From Clusia tigrina (Eukaryota; Arthropoda; Insecta; Diptera; Clusiidae), in assembly GCA_920105625.2 (NCBI GenBank), contig OV050031.1:6613501-6677500 (forward strand): a DNA stretch of 64,000 nucleotides, in the 5' to 3' direction. Positions within the stretch are counted from its first letter, which is position 1, and each line of letters starts with the position of its first letter. Below are positions 41,990 to 54,774 of the stretch, piece after piece. The translations under genes were made by a program, and so were the position numbers. Below the pieces are notes generated by a model. The model did not search any database and was not told the origin of the DNA. It was given only the letters and a program-made list of their open reading frames with translations.

Positions 41990-43560
41990 GTGTCCACTTG
42001 TCGCGAGAAATGCGGACCGCAAGCCACGAAAAACTCAACTAATTGTGGCTTCCAAAGTGGTAGTTTATCTGATTTTTCAGTATATATCCGTCATTTGACA
42101 TATCCCGATAATATTCCGAGATCATAATCAAGAGAGATATTCAAGAGATAGTCGTGAGATATTCGACAAGTTTTATTTCCCGTAATCACTTTGTGGGAAA
42201 ACTGTGTTTGCACAGTCGATGGTGGATGTCATATTATGCCATGTAGAGTTATCCTAGTTGATGTTGTTCGGATCAATGCCGCATTCGTATTTTGAAAAAA
42301 ATATTCATTGCCAATTATCGGTCAATGGCAATCATGTTTTGATAACGATATTGATTGATTGATGAGGATTGAGATTTATTGATCATGGGCCAGTACTGAT
42401 CACTATAGATTGTCCCTATAGTATGAGCTACGACTTTAGTTTTGAGGGAGAATGATGTCAACAGAATAAAGCTCATCCAACGTTGAAGTTTTGATACAGA
42501 AACCTCTTTAATCACTTCTGGATTGATCTAATGGATTGAATGTAAAGCTCAAAGCTACGATTTCACTTCCCTAAGAAAGGGGATATTATGATAAATGACT
42601 CTAAATTGAAGTGGATCTAATTAAATGCATGTGAGAACATTTGGACACACAAAAAATAGTGATAGTAAATGAGCTGAGCTGTAAGTAGCCAGTTTTTCTT
42701 TCTATGATCCATTGGTGACCATCAATATGATCATTTTCTCCCAAAAAAAACAATGTGTAGAACCGTTCATTGCACCTGTTTATATATTATTCTACTGAAG
42801 ATATGTATAACAACCCAAGTCATCTGCAGCAACCTCCTCAAAGCAATCATTTAATAAACACTCTCAGATAACGACAAATTGCTGAACAATATGCCTACTA
42901 TCCCTATAAGTAGTGTGTAAGGTGCTTATGGAAATCAGAATTCCATGAACTAAAGCAAACAAATTTGCGTGGAACTATGGCCTACGGCACTGCAGTTGCC
43001 TCCATGAACCGAGCGTCCACTGAGTAGGCGCAAAACAATGTGAAGACATCACTTACGAAATGACCCCTTTTCAACCACACAAAAGGGCCAACACTATTAT
43101 TGACCCCAATCACGGTCGGCATAACATGCTTTAAAAGTGTTGCGCCTCCCAAGAAACTCAGCATTTACAGAAGTCACAACTCGTCATGAGAAAAATAACT
43201 TAATGTCATCATTCCCTTACAACATAAACTGTTTCTTTTTTGAAATATCAATTACCAATGAGATAACTGAAGAAAATAACAACAAACAAACAACTAAAAA
43301 AACACAAAAAAATAAGAATTATAAAAAAATCAGGAAAAAAATCTGAACAAAATAAATTGTATAAAGAAAATTTTGATTTTTAATGAATAAAACCTTGTTG
43401 CGATCATGCAAGGTCATCAAATTGGTTTCCCCACAAATTACTATTCTTTATGTGTCACAATGGGAACCTCCCTCCCACTTGAGGGAAGTGTTTACTGCCT
43501 ACTCACGAACTTCAATGAAGTGTTTGTAAAGTTTTAAACTTATGTAAAGGGAAGAACAAT
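41990..43560. other. No gene seen; AT-rich
   Basis: No recognisable domains. Short frames at 42315-42515 and 42982-43346 show no family. A-rich stretch at 43290-43350. Confidence 0.45.
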
Positions 43561-44880
43561 CATTTTGAGGTGAGAGTATGGCACCGTGATGCTGTCATAT
43601 GTCAGTAGTGTCCCGAGCCCTTCACATCCCACCCGTCTCTCAGCCACAACAGACCGAACGGCGCAGCAAACGCAGGAATGCTGGGATTCAGTTGCTGGAA
43701 AAGTCTGCTGCGCTCAAGCATTTCTACATTTGTTCCGTGTTTAAATGGGCGATTTAAATAAACCAAAAAAGAAAATATGAAAAAAATCAAAACAGAAATA
43801 ATAAAAGACGAAGAATTCGCTGGAATCCCAAACATTGCATGCATGAAATGAGTGTAATTATAAAGTAAGTAAGTGAACTACCGCGCGGATAAAACTTGAG
43901 CACAGCAACCCAACCGCTAAGCTTGGACTGCGAACTGCGGATGGCTGACGGCGCAGCGTGGAGAGCGGAGTATTTCATATTTTCACAGTATTATTGAATT
44001 TTCCACATGCGACATGGGTCAGTAACCTAGAAATGAAAACACCTTGCCTGCCACCTAGCCTGGTGACTGCCGACTGCCAGTTGCCAGTTGCCTGTAGCCT
44101 GCCAGCTGTCTGTCTGAGCCGAGCTGCGACTGTGACTGCGACAGCGGCTGAGGCTGTGACTCTCAGTGACTCTCTGTGACTGAGGCAACTTCATGCCGCA
44201 TACTCGATGTGCGACGGGTGCCAACATTTTCTAAAAAACGAACAACTGCGACAAAAACAAACACAACAACAACAACAGTAACAACAACAATCGGTACAAC
44301 AACAACCACCAGTACAACAACAGCAGCTACATCAGCAAACATGCAGAAATTTGTGGCTTCAACAGGGAAAATAGTAATAATAATAATAATCATCATAATA
44401 AAAGAAATAGGAAAAAATTATGATACAATAGCCTAGAATTATAATCCAAAAAAATTTACAAAAACAAAGAAAAAAATAAATATGGAAATAGCAGCGAAAT
44501 AAACCCCCCCAACAACAGCAACAACAACCAACACAAATTAAACTAAAATGGCACTTAAATTGTAGCATAAGAGTTCTTAATGAGCGCCTGAGCCGCACGT
44601 TGCTGCCGCTTTACAAGCCTGCGAATACCAGCGCTGGCTGGGAATGCTGCTGTTGCCGCTGCTGCTGCTGCTGCTAATGTCCGCTCTTGTGAATTCTTCC
44701 GCACTGGCACTGCCACTGACACTGGAATGGCAGTGGCAATGGCAATGGCATTGGCTTGTTTTGACTTTGACTTTGACGCAGGGCGCTACAAGTGCGCAAC
44801 TGGATCAACTCGCACAAACACACATCGTACACAGCCAGGAGTGGACAAGGGGCTTCTGCTGAGACCAGGCTCTCTATGAT
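43560..44880. other. Single-copy-looking block with triplet repeats
   Basis: Balanced composition. Contains CTGCCAGTTGC and GACTG-type cryptic repeats (44065-44180), CAA runs (44260-44330), AAT/CAT runs (44372-44402), CTG runs (44645-44678) and GGCAATGGCAGT runs (44725-44755). Frames on both strands derive from these repeats. Possible regulatory DNA. Confidence 0.4.
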
Positions 44881-44885
44881 ATTGA

Positions 44886-45079
44886 TTTTATTTATTATTA
44901 TAACTTACACCATAATTAATTAAGACTGTAAGTGGTGGGGGAATGAGTACAAGCTACTGAAGCCTTCGGACTTGAAGAGAAAGAAGCATTTTTGAGCCCA
45001 AGCCCTGGGTAGGATTTGAACCTGCGACCCTCTGAGTGTGAGTCTAGCATGTTTACCACTGGATCACATAGGGCGGTTT
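44886..45079 (-). mobile_element. tRNA-derived SINE, copy 2
   Basis: Reverse complement of the same layout as 14616-14827: A box TGATCCAGTGG, B box GGTTCAAATCC, body ATGCTTCTTTCTCTTC and GTACTCATTCCCCCA, then AATTAATTATGGTGT and an ATAATAATAAA tail. Close enough to copy 1 to align over its whole length by eye, with a roughly 10-bp deletion in the body. No unambiguous target duplication. Confidence 0.85.
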
Positions 45080-45188
45080 ACCTTTATAATAGTTTTATAT
45101 AAACATCAGTACACAGTTTGTCTCTGATGAAATGAGTTATTCTTCAGGTGAGGAGGTCGAGCATAGATGCTGAAAGAGGTCCATCTGG

Positions 45189-45400
45189 GATCCTAAGACG
45201 CTTGTGTCTGGTTTCGAGAAGTAAACTATGGCAACTTTTTAACTCGTGTGAAAATCGAAGGGGTTCATCTTAGTGAAATCAAACTTTTTGAACTGAGATC
45301 CCAAGAAGCTTGTCTTTGGTTTCGAAAAGTGAACTATGGGAAATGTTTAACTTGTGTGACAATTCATGGAGTTCCTAAGAAGATTCTTTTGTAGACCATT
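45189..45400 (+). repeat. Two tandem units of 108 bp
   Basis: GATCCTAAGACGCTTGTGTC at 45189 and GATCCCAAGAAGCTTGTCTT at 45297 begin matching blocks that continue TGGTTTCGA.AAGT.AACTA and TTTAACT.GTGTGA.AAT. Surrounding DNA up to 46200 shows nothing recognisable. Confidence 0.75.
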
Positions 45401-46345
45401 CTTTAGGAACTGTTGGAGAAAACCAAACCCCAACTATTTTATTATCAGAATAAATTGACGATTTTACTATCAGAACGAATTGATGTCATTGACTTGATTG
45501 ATAACTTGTGTGTGGAGTACAATTAGGACATGAGGAGTGAAATTGGATAGGAAGCTGGACATTGTAATAAAGCCTACGATGTACTTTAGTGAATGGAATA
45601 ATATAATAATATTGAATAATATTCAAAGAATGAATGGAAGAGAAGCTAATTTGTAGTAAGAAGAGATGATGAAAGAATACTATGAGAATGCGATGTTGAA
45701 CTTTTCGTGGCCATCAGAACTACGCCCACACTCCCATAACAGAAATACCAGGCAGAATTTTGGGCAGTAATAAACTTATGCTTCACTTTCTAACATACAA
45801 TTTGGGGCCCCATCTTAGAGCCTATTTATTGTATTGGCAAATCCGTCCCTGCCGTCGCTTGCTCACAGGTGACTAAACCTGCGACCAGCACAGCAGTTCC
45901 AACTCGGTACTTAAGCAAATAAAAAAAGAAACTAACTACAAAAGAAGAGGCAAAAAGGCACACAACCTCTTTGTGCGAATAACGCGAAAAGTGATTTAAT
46001 GTAGTGCTCCAGTGCCTGCTCCCCATCTTCTTGCCTGTAGTTACCTGTTATGTGGTGCTCTGCGTGGCGCAACGGTCGCAGCCATAGACGAACCAAGTCA
46101 CTTAACAGTTTATTATGTAACAAAACAATAAAAGAAAAGCTGAAATAAATTTAGGGATCAACATTTTTCACTCCAAACTGAACTGCGAGCAAGGTGCAGG
46201 CAGTGGCGGAACAAGGATTTTTCGAAAGGGAGTTTTAAAATTAAATTGGTGATTATTTAAATTTGCACCTTTAAATATGATCAACAAAAATTTACTGAAG
46301 ACAAGCAAAAGTTCATAATTCTTCTAAAGAAATTATTCTTGGAGC
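45401..46345. other. No gene seen
   Basis: AT-rich up to 45800; 45830-46180 is more balanced with small frames on the minus strand (60-66 codons) lacking any domain. Confidence 0.45.
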
Positions 46346-46348
46346 AAT

Positions 46349-46535
46349 TCGATTTGAAAAGGATTACGAGAAACTGGTTAATGAGGACACGATAACTTAA
46401 ACTGAAAGATCCAGCTCAAGTAAAATACGGACTTCTATTAATTTGATAGAAAAGGATTACGAGAATTCCGTTTATAAGGACACGATTACTTAACCTGATA
46501 GGTCCAGCTGAAGTAAAGTACAGGACATCTGGAAA
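46349..46535 (+). repeat. Two tandem units of 93 bp
   Basis: GAAAAGGATTACGAGAA begins at 46356 and 46449. Both are followed by GACACGATTACTTAA-like and GATCCAGCTGAAGTAAA-like segments. Confidence 0.75.
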
Positions 46536-46539
46536 TTTC

Positions 46540-47800
46540 TAATAAGCTTGGATTATGCAACGAACAGAAGAATCCATAGAACAATAATGTAAAATTACGG
46601 TCTTAAACAGTAGATCACATCAGGTCTTTATTTACTGAATTTGCTTAGAATTGATGTTGGAATACACTGAAGATGAAGTCGCATTCCACATTTAAACAAA
46701 ATGATATCCACATATCAGAATAAGAAAATGGTTAAAAATGCTTAGGGAATACCACGAATTAATATCATGGGCTGTTTAAATTTCCTCTCCAGCCTTTTCT
46801 GAAAGGAATACGAGCTGAAAGATAAAAAAAACTGCTGTTATTCAACTCGACAAGAAACACACTTTCACCAGGCACATTCCTATGCTCTTCCTTCTGGTTT
46901 CATTCACAGCCTCCACTCAATGTGTAGTTTCAACTGCCAAAAGGGGCTTTGAACCCAAACACCTGCACTGTGCATACGCCCCTGCGTGTCGCACACGAAC
47001 AGCAGATTCTTAAAATTGTTTCTTTGTCTAATTCCTCCACTGAACATGATATCTCAATCTACGCTTATCTACTTTAATTCCATTTAAATATTCTGGTAAA
47101 TAAGGTTTAGCCTTGGTAAAGAAGATTTCGCCTTGGTATGCTCATAGTACTCTACACGGTGGAGCAACTTGACTAGCTGACCACATTAGCTCTCCATGTA
47201 CAGCTGTCGCTTCTGTGAAACCTGGAAGACAATTGTAAACAAAGCCCTCACACACGTGGAAAGTTCTGTGCTTGCATGGGAGCGTAGCAATTGGAATTTT
47301 CGGACACCACAGTGACTTGCGTTAGCTTCTTGCATCACCTGGTAGATTAAGTTCACTATGTCTACCTCTGCATGCCTCTGTATAAAGGAGTCAACAAAAC
47401 GTTGAACTTCGAAGTGGTTACATTAACAGCGTTCAGGTTTAAGATTTGACTATTCATATTCCTCTTCTAAAGACTCGTCGATTATTTTAATGGTTATAAT
47501 AAAACACCTCTGAAGAGCTCATAGTTGGACATCGATGTACTTCGTCATGATTTTGCTTTATTTTTGTGAATAGTTTAAATCAATTAAAGAAAAGCATAAA
47601 TATTCTATAAAGGGAAGAATATGGATAAAATGAAAAGCGGCACATTTTCTTTGGGTTCTCGTGGGAAATGACACAAGAAAAACTAGCAAAAATAGTCATA
47701 AAGTGACAACAGCGCTTATATAGCTGCTATAACCCGGTTATTCTCCCTTTTGTGGTTTGAAAGCGTGGCTGACACGCCTGAACAAAAATTAATAAACTCG
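46540..47800. other. No gene seen
   Basis: AT-rich to mixed DNA, no domain or repeat recognised. Confidence 0.45.
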
Positions 47801-48800
47801 GTCGCTCTCAGAAACAACACAGTTTGAGCACCTCAGAGACCCGCAAAACTACAATGGACCGTGAGCAGCCGCAGGCCAACGCTCTGATGGTATGAAAGTG
47901 TGCAGCTAAGGCAGCTGCTAATTTCCTTCAATAACGTCACTTGCCATTTCAAACCATATAATTGCCAATTTAGCAACAATTTCAAATTTCACATGATAAT
48001 TTGAAAATATGTGCTTTGTACCTCTACAATCGGCCGGTTTGAGCGACGGTTAAGTAAAAGTTTTTGACTGCCTTATTAACGGAGGAAAAAAGATGAGAAG
48101 AAAACCGAAAAAAAACGAAATGAATGGAAAAGTGTTCATTGAGAATATGCAACTGCATGCTTTTTCTCGTCAATGGATTTCACTGACTTAATTGCACACA
48201 ATCACATAATTTGCTACCGCTCCAGCACTCGCGCACAGCGACGCCACGTTGGTGTTGTTGCCAAGATGCTCCTTCGCAGCTAAATGCTTTTTAAGTGGTC
48301 GCGGGCCGGAGTTGTGTGATTAGCAGCGTTTGTTCCGGGTTAGGCGAGAAACTTCAATTACAAATATCTCGCAGACTTTTTTATGTGTAAACAGCAGATA
48401 CAGATACGAGCAGATAGTCAGATAGCTCGATAGTTAGCTGCGCGATCATAATACGGAGCCGCATAGATAGAGATGAACAAGATGATGCGCGGCAATACAA
48501 TTCACGAATGCTTCGTTTTTTTCCTGGCAGGCAGTTAAAAATGCCGCAGCCGCACGCCATCATCCGGCCGCACACTCGCAGATACCCGGCACACCGCCAC
48601 CGATGACTGAAGAAGTGTAATTAGAGTTTGCATTCCACACTCAGCACCACTCACACACACCGTCGAACACACTCCAGCACACTCAACACTAACACACACG
48701 CATTCACACACACACACACATGCATACATCAGCGCATGCCTGTGCTGCATTTAAATGAGGAATATGCGGTAGAAATTTACTTAATGACATTTTTACTAAT
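47800..48800. other. Single-copy-looking block
   Basis: Balanced composition, CpG-containing stretches and a CA-rich microsatellite at 48650-48722 that generates histidine/threonine frames. No domain or transposon recognised. Possible regulatory DNA. Confidence 0.4.
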
Positions 48801-50394
48801 TGAAATCGAGCTCACTGCAAAACGCTTTCAGTAGCAAATAATTAAAGAAAATTTATTTTTATGTTAAAAATCTGCAAAAACAAATTCCAAAGACTTGCCT
48901 CATAAATGCAACGAATGGTGCCAATTTCTTAGAATGGACATTATTTGCTTTAAGCCTGAGGAGTTACTCAAGGGTCCTGGAAATCTTTATTTGTATTATG
49001 TAGCAAATGAGTGCCACAATGTGTGTTAGGGATGTGCTGGCGTAGAGTACCGGAAACCAATCATCGTATACAACTGAGTGGGTATCGAAGATCTCTTTAT
49101 GTATCCTAGCCAAATAAAGAGGTATTTAGGTTCCGAAGTATATAATCATCTAGTTAGACCACAATATATTGATAGACCCAGTACAAATATGTCTAAAGGG
49201 AAAGTAAAAAGTTACAAGGCCAATAGGGGTATGCGCAGAAACACGAGCGATGAGAAGGACGAAGAAAACATGTTCCCAAATTCTCTGGTAGAATTCTAAT
49301 ACCTTTATCATTGCATAACACATTTAAGACGATATTTCTTCAGTGACCGTAGAACACTCATACAAAGATGTTAGAAACCTCTTCAAGCCCCCCAACTGCT
49401 TAGCTATGGAAAAACGTTATCATTCCTTCACATTTCTTATGGGATTAAAAATTAGAAACGAGTCCTAGCCTCCAAAAAATCGAATAAAGAATACGAGCCT
49501 CCAAAAAACCGAATAACGAATACGTTTTTAGCACCTCTCTAACTACAGCCCCGTGATACGAGTAACTACCACCACTACTGAAGCTCCCTATCTGCTAGTC
49601 ATACTGGCAGTAGCAGCATTTCGCTAATCTCAGGCCGGCTGCCAGCTAATCAGCCCGCCAGTCTATCAGTTGGACCACTTTTATTGGAATTTTTATTATG
49701 CGTCGGCCTGGTTGGAAGAATGCTGACGACAAATCGGTGCCCGTCGTTGCTATTAGCAGCCTTTATACTCGTTTAAAGGTACGCGCAATGAGTGATTCTA
49801 ATGATGATTTCGTGTTGCTACACTTCTGGTGGTTGTTTTCGTAATTGCAGTTCACATCTTATCCGATGTCCGCTCCAGTTATCGCTTGGCTACAAATCAA
49901 TGCTGATTCTCACCAGTACTTGTAGCAGCCGGATTACTTCGCTGTTTCGCAATCTTTTCTCTACTCTTGGCTGCCGGTTTATTTGGTTCTTTTGTTACCG
50001 GGAAGAAGAAAGTAGCCGATGGTGGTAGTTGGTAACAATTTCATTGAGACGTCATCATCATCATCATTATCTGTATCGTCATCTTTCTTATCGCACTCAA
50101 TAAGTATCCTTTTTAGGGCAGTACTTCAGCCAAAAGTTGCTTTCTTTTCTATTGCAGTACGCAGCGAGGGGCGTATGAGTAAATTTTAATTCTTGATAAA
50201 GAATTGTGTTGAAAATCAGGGAAGTCTTAAAAGTGTAACGATATATGCAACCATCTGTCCTTCTATATAGGATAATTGGTATATTATCTCAGGACCGTCT
50301 TAGTTGGTTTTGACTTTCAATGGTTTCGATATGAAGCACCAATCCTTGGTATATCGGCAGGAAGTATATTAAAATGATCTTTTATTGTACTCAA
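48801..50394. other. No gene recognised; one 73-codon frame of unknown nature
   Basis: The plus-strand frame 49078-49299 is charged, lysine/arginine/glutamate-rich at its end and not repeat-driven, but I recognise no family and it lacks any supporting start or splice context. A roughly 31-bp duplication (GAGCCTCCAAAAAACCGAAT) lies at about 49462-49525. Confidence 0.35.
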
Positions 50395-50560
50395 CACCAT
50401 AATTAATTGCATGTAGAAGGGTTTGAAGTGCCAGCAACGAAGGCTAAGATGTCTTACAATAGTATAAGGTATTTCAATATCATGCTTTCAGAAGGATTCG
50501 AACCCACGAACCCACTATTGTGAGACTAGCAGGCTTGCCACTAAGAGTGTATGTAGATTA
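50395..50560 (-). mobile_element. tRNA-derived SINE, copy 3 (diverged)
   Basis: Minus strand: TCTTAGTGGCAAGCCTGCTAG (A-box region), a textbook B box GGTTCGAATCC, a diverged body, then AATTAATTATGGTGT before the flank. The head is actually closer to a consensus pol III B box than in copy 1. Older copy, no clear duplication. Confidence 0.7.
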
Positions 50561-50564
50561 TACA

Positions 50565-51040
50565 GGCATTTGTAAGAATTCAATATATATGAATTTCTGG
50601 ATCTCGTTAAAATGTCTGCAACAAAGGATTCTCGTGGGTTTTGCGCCTTTCTGACTGAATTAACCGGGAGTTTTGTATACATCACAAGCCCGGTGCAGCA
50701 TTAAAATGCCATAAGACAACTAAAGCAAAGGTTTAACATCAGTTGAACAGTCCTACATATTGTGATCGTGCTGCACTTTTTCTGGACTCCCGGACGGCAG
50801 ATAGAGTCCTACTGTGCCAACTACCAGGAAGTCATTTAAATGATAATGATGATGATTTGAATTTGTAATCCACCGAATTGGGCGTGTATTAAATTAGAGT
50901 AGCTTTGTGAAGTCTCTCAACACTTCTGAGTCCATAATGAAAGGCGTAATTAAAAGGTACATTCTATTGTCTCCGATTACGCATCCGTCTGCACAGGCAC
51001 ATAAAAAGCAGGAAGCCTTTTGCGGCCTCACAAATCTTTG
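50565..51040. other. No gene seen
   Basis: Mixed AT-rich DNA with no recognisable motif. Confidence 0.45.
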
Positions 51041-51730
51041 TATTCGTAATTAGTGGCTGTACCTCTGCCAGCCGGGGTACATCAGTTGTGTGTCATCGTC
51101 GCCATTATGAGCATCATTAACGTTAACATTGTGCGAACCAATTCGAAGGCACACTTGCCATCTTTCAAATGTCGCTGCTGCATGCGCAGATTGCACACGG
51201 ACTGAGATAGACTGCGACTGACTGCGGCTGACTGAGTGGCTCAGTGTGGCAACTGGAGTTTCCTGTGTGGCTAAATAATTTCTCAACGGCTGATGATATT
51301 GTTGTCCACTTCAGTACTTGTCCAATGGTCCAGAGTTGTGCCCGGCCAGTTTAAAGTTGTGCAATTGCATTGCTTGCTGATGCTTCTGGTGGCTGTGTTG
51401 CTGCTGCTGCTGATGTTGCTGCCTCTGTTGTTCGTGTTGTGTCATTTCGTGCACTCTGTCGTTGATTTCGCTTCTTGCAATTTAAGCGGCGTCGCCACGA
51501 ACTGACTTGCCGCAGCCCAAAGCTAACAACTTCAGCCACAACCACAACAACAACCAGAACCACTGCTGCTGCTGCTACTAATGTCGCTGAGGATATCTTT
51601 AGGATTGGGATTATGTAACGGTGATTATTTTTCAAGAATTTATGTGCGTAGAAAATGTGACTGCTTGCAATTAATCAATCTTCTCTCCACAGCAACAGCA
51701 ACAGCAACAAAAACAACAACAACACGAGTA
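51040..51730. other. Single-copy-looking block with triplet repeats
   Basis: GACTG-type cryptic repeats (51200-51235), CTG/TTG runs (51398-51440), CAA/CTG runs (51540-51580) and CAACAG runs (51690-51725). No domain or transposon. Possible regulatory DNA. Confidence 0.4.
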
Positions 51731-52455
51731 AATACAAAATTTCAACAAAGTGAATAAATAAAATCAAGAAAATTGAGAACAATCAGTTTGGGTTTAAGTC
51801 AGGGGCATCGAGCGTTGGCATTCACTATCAGCGAAGACACAGTTTTTTGACAATAACCCGTGATCTTGTAATCCAACTCCATAGAAAGAGGATGGATGGG
51901 GCTGAGCTGCAAATATGTATAACAATGAAATGAAAGTTGCTGTATTAAATTGGTAATTAATTAAAAGATAAACACTGAGGCATCAAACTCGCTGATCAAA
52001 GCATTCTATTAATCAAAAGTATCACTTACAATAATTGGAAGAATCGTCTCTAATCCGATAACAGATCTTTAAGCCTCACGGGTAAAATGTAACAATCAAT
52101 GTATGTATAGAGTTTGGAACTCTACACAGAGTCAAATAATATAGAACAAAAGGAAGAAGATATCTGTATGGATTTTCTTCAAGAAGAAATTCTTCTTATG
52201 TTTAGAAGGATTACCTTTTCAATACAATCAATAAGAAATCTTACAATTTTTATAAGGTTATCTCCTTGAACTTAGTAAAAAGAATGTCTTATTATTTGTA
52301 TAAGGTTATCTCCTTGAACTTAGTAAAAAGAATATCCTAATATTTTTATCGCAAACGAATAAAGGAAAAGCCATATTAGTCGTATAAGTAATAAAAGTGC
52401 AGTATAAGTGTGATAAATTAAGCAAAGGATAATTTCTTATGCAAGGAACAATGTA
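51731..52455. other. No gene seen; one 48-bp duplication
   Basis: TAAGGTTATCTCCTTGAACT and TAGTAAAAAGAAT occur at 52253 and again at 52301 (48-bp period). The rest is AT-rich. Confidence 0.5.
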
Positions 52456-52459
52456 TTTT

Positions 52460-52548
52460 ACCGTGGTATCAAAATGGACCATTATGTGTGCTCAAGTGTG
52501 GTTTTGGCAAACTAAGCACCCACTCCTACCTACCTACCTACCTACCAT
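52460..52548 (+). mobile_element. LINE 3' tail with five TACC units
   Basis: ATGGACCATTATGTGTGCTC, AAGTGTGGTTTTGGCAAAC and CCACTCCTACC, then TACC repeated. It matches the ends at 58985-59065 and 41920-41985. No coding sequence left. Confidence 0.7.
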
Positions 52549-52681
52549 AGAGTCTTCGTTCAACTCAATATACGTAGTCCCATTATATTCAAGATCTTGG
52601 ATGCCTTCTGTATAAAGTACTATCTGACCATTAAATACAGGCGTTTGATTCAATGAGTATCTCATTGGTGATAATTAATGA

Positions 52682-53335
52682 CCTAGGTTAGGTTAGGCTA
52701 GGTTAGGTTATATGGCTGTCCTAAGACTCACTTAGGCCTGTTCGAGGCCCATTGTGGCCACTAGAGCTTTTTCCACTACACCTCCGAATCCTCCTTAAAC
52801 CTAAAATAAAAGTAGCCACTTTCGTTAGCTTCATCCGGGAAATCTCCTCAAAGCTGTCAAGAAATGTAAATACAAGAGTGGAGAACCTTTTTCTGTATAG
52901 AGCAATGTGCCCCCACACAGGAGGCGTTCCACTATTTCCTCTTCTTCGAAATCATGACAGCTCCTACAAAAGTCATGGTGGGGTACCCCCAATCTACTTG
53001 CGTATCTACCAACCAAACAGTGACCCGCCAGTACCCCTAATACAACTTTAATATCCTGCCTATTGAATGTCAACAACAGTTTTGAACAGCCGCGATTCCA
53101 TTCCGGCCAAGTTTGTCGACTTGTAAGGCAGGATGATAATTGTCTCCATCTAACATTTGCCACTTCGACAGTGTATCTATCTATTAGCAATTTGCATGTT
53201 GCTAAAGGCATTGGTAATGGAACTGTATCCGGAAGGATAGTTACTGTTGTCTCCTCCCTAGTCAGCTCATCAGTCATGCAATTGCCCTCAATATCCCTAT
53301 GGCCCGGCACCCAGACCTGGTTTATATTCAAAAAT
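52682..53335 (-). mobile_element. LINE RNase H and C-terminal tail, with (TAACC)n end
   Basis: A 166-codon frame (53331 to 52831) reads VWVPGHRDIEGNCMTDELTRE (read as WVPGHRD..GN and TDELTRE: the RNase H C-terminal motif), then VLGVLAGHCLVGRYASRLGV and C-RS-C-HDFEEEEIVE-R-LLC. The cluster histidine is arginine here. The 3' UTR ends CACAATGGGCCTCG, AGGCCTAAGTGAG, then TAACC units (plus-strand TTAGG-like, 52683-52709). 5'-truncated inside RNase H. An I/Loa-type LINE; the longest intact LINE frame in the window. Confidence 0.85.
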
Positions 53336-53339
53336 TAAT

Positions 53340-54545
53340 TAACTAACAAATATATGAATATATGTATATATTGGGAGGTAGACCGAATCAAATATATGAA
53401 TATATATATAATATATAATATAATATATGCAGTGGGTTTAATCTATAAGCATTTGCCGGAAGCAATTGGTATCCAAATACATAGACTACCTCCGTATAAT
53501 TGTACATTCGTGTTTCTGTGTTTCTTTTTCTTCATTTTTCTGTCAAAATGTTGTTGAAATGGTCCAATAAGTTTGAATAATAATCTCCTTTTCAAGGTAA
53601 TTAATGTGATAATTGCCGCGTGCATTTCAAGAACCGATGCCCATGGTATGCCTGGCTTAATTGTGGCATCAATCCTGTACAAATCTTCTCATATCCAAAA
53701 TATTTTTCAAAATTAGGAGCGCCTGTTCCATTAGCACAGTGTCAGCAATCTCGGGCACTGAATTAGCGACAATCTTTCATCACCATACCGATATTTACGA
53801 TATATTCTGTAGTGGTGTTTTAAATATTTTCTGTTGTGCTGAACTAATTTGACAACTGTGACGTGGGTGGTGCTTCAGTACCTGACTGAAAAATAGTGAA
53901 CTTATGAAAATGTTTATTGATGGAATAGAATTCCCGTAATATTTATCTAGTTCCGATTCTGTTTCCTTAATTGTTATTCTTTTATTAAAAAATAATATTT
54001 TATCAGCATGTGAAATTTATTCTCTATAATTGTTTCTTGTGCTTTCTTTGCCATAATAGACGAGGTTGCCACCTTACAGTGAAAGCTAGCACATATGTAG
54101 ATGCCAGATCTGGTTGAAAATTGATCTTGACTAGTGGCATAATGTACTTCTGTTATGAGGATATCCCCTCAAGTTGAAAGACTTCTCATATGACTATTTC
54201 ATTTATGAAATTGTACTCACAGCAATTTTCGATTATGCAGTGAATACTTCCAATCAATCTCCAGTTCTCAAGGACACTTTCCGAATAGTCTCTCTCATAC
54301 AAGTTTGATCAAAACATGTCCATACTTCACTTTCATCTAAGCTTCTAATGATTGAAGCTAAAGCTGTATTGTAATAATGAAAACTTTGGTATCCAGTTCC
54401 AAACAAATGTAGGGGATTTCCCTAATTGTTCATTGCATGAAATCTGTAATAAAGTGTTTATAAGCTTCAATACCATATAATTTCGAAAATTAAGTTATTA
54501 TTATTTGATCTTGTTGATACTTTAATTACCTAAAGAAATGTGTTA
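53340..54545. other. No gene seen; AT-rich
   Basis: TATA-rich stretch at 53345-53430. Frames at 53354-53852 carry no recognisable domain, although a serine/alanine-poor, hydrophobic antisense frame (53443-53682) is not repeat-driven. Confidence 0.4.
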
Positions 54546-54549
54546 TCAA

Positions 54550-54690
54550 GGCTTTGAGGAATGAGTACATTTTAAGTCTTCGAGTCTAAGAGAAATGATA
54601 CTATACTCGTATAGAATCCATACCCTGGGCAGTTTTCGAATTCGCGGCCCTACGGATGCTAAATGCATTATTGCCACCAGAAACCGACAT
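54550..54690 (-). mobile_element. tRNA-derived SINE, copy 4 (most diverged)
   Basis: Minus strand: TGGTGGCAATAATGC, a degenerate B box in GAATTCGAAAACTGCCCAGGG, TCTTAGACTCGAAGACTT and GTACTCATTCCTCAAAGCC. The 3' AATTAATTATGG block is not recognisable. Assigned by the ordered matches to copies 1 and 2. Confidence 0.6.
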
Positions 54691-54774
54691 TATTTCCATG
54701 TGTAGACTCAGTTGGCCCTGCATTGGATTAAAAAAATATACGGTGTGTACTCACGCCTTGAAAGGATTTTTACA

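Noticed and set aside
52683..52709. Telomeric TTAGG array
   Set aside because: Only about five imperfect units, directly attached to a LINE 3' UTR. Similar tails occur at other LINE ends.
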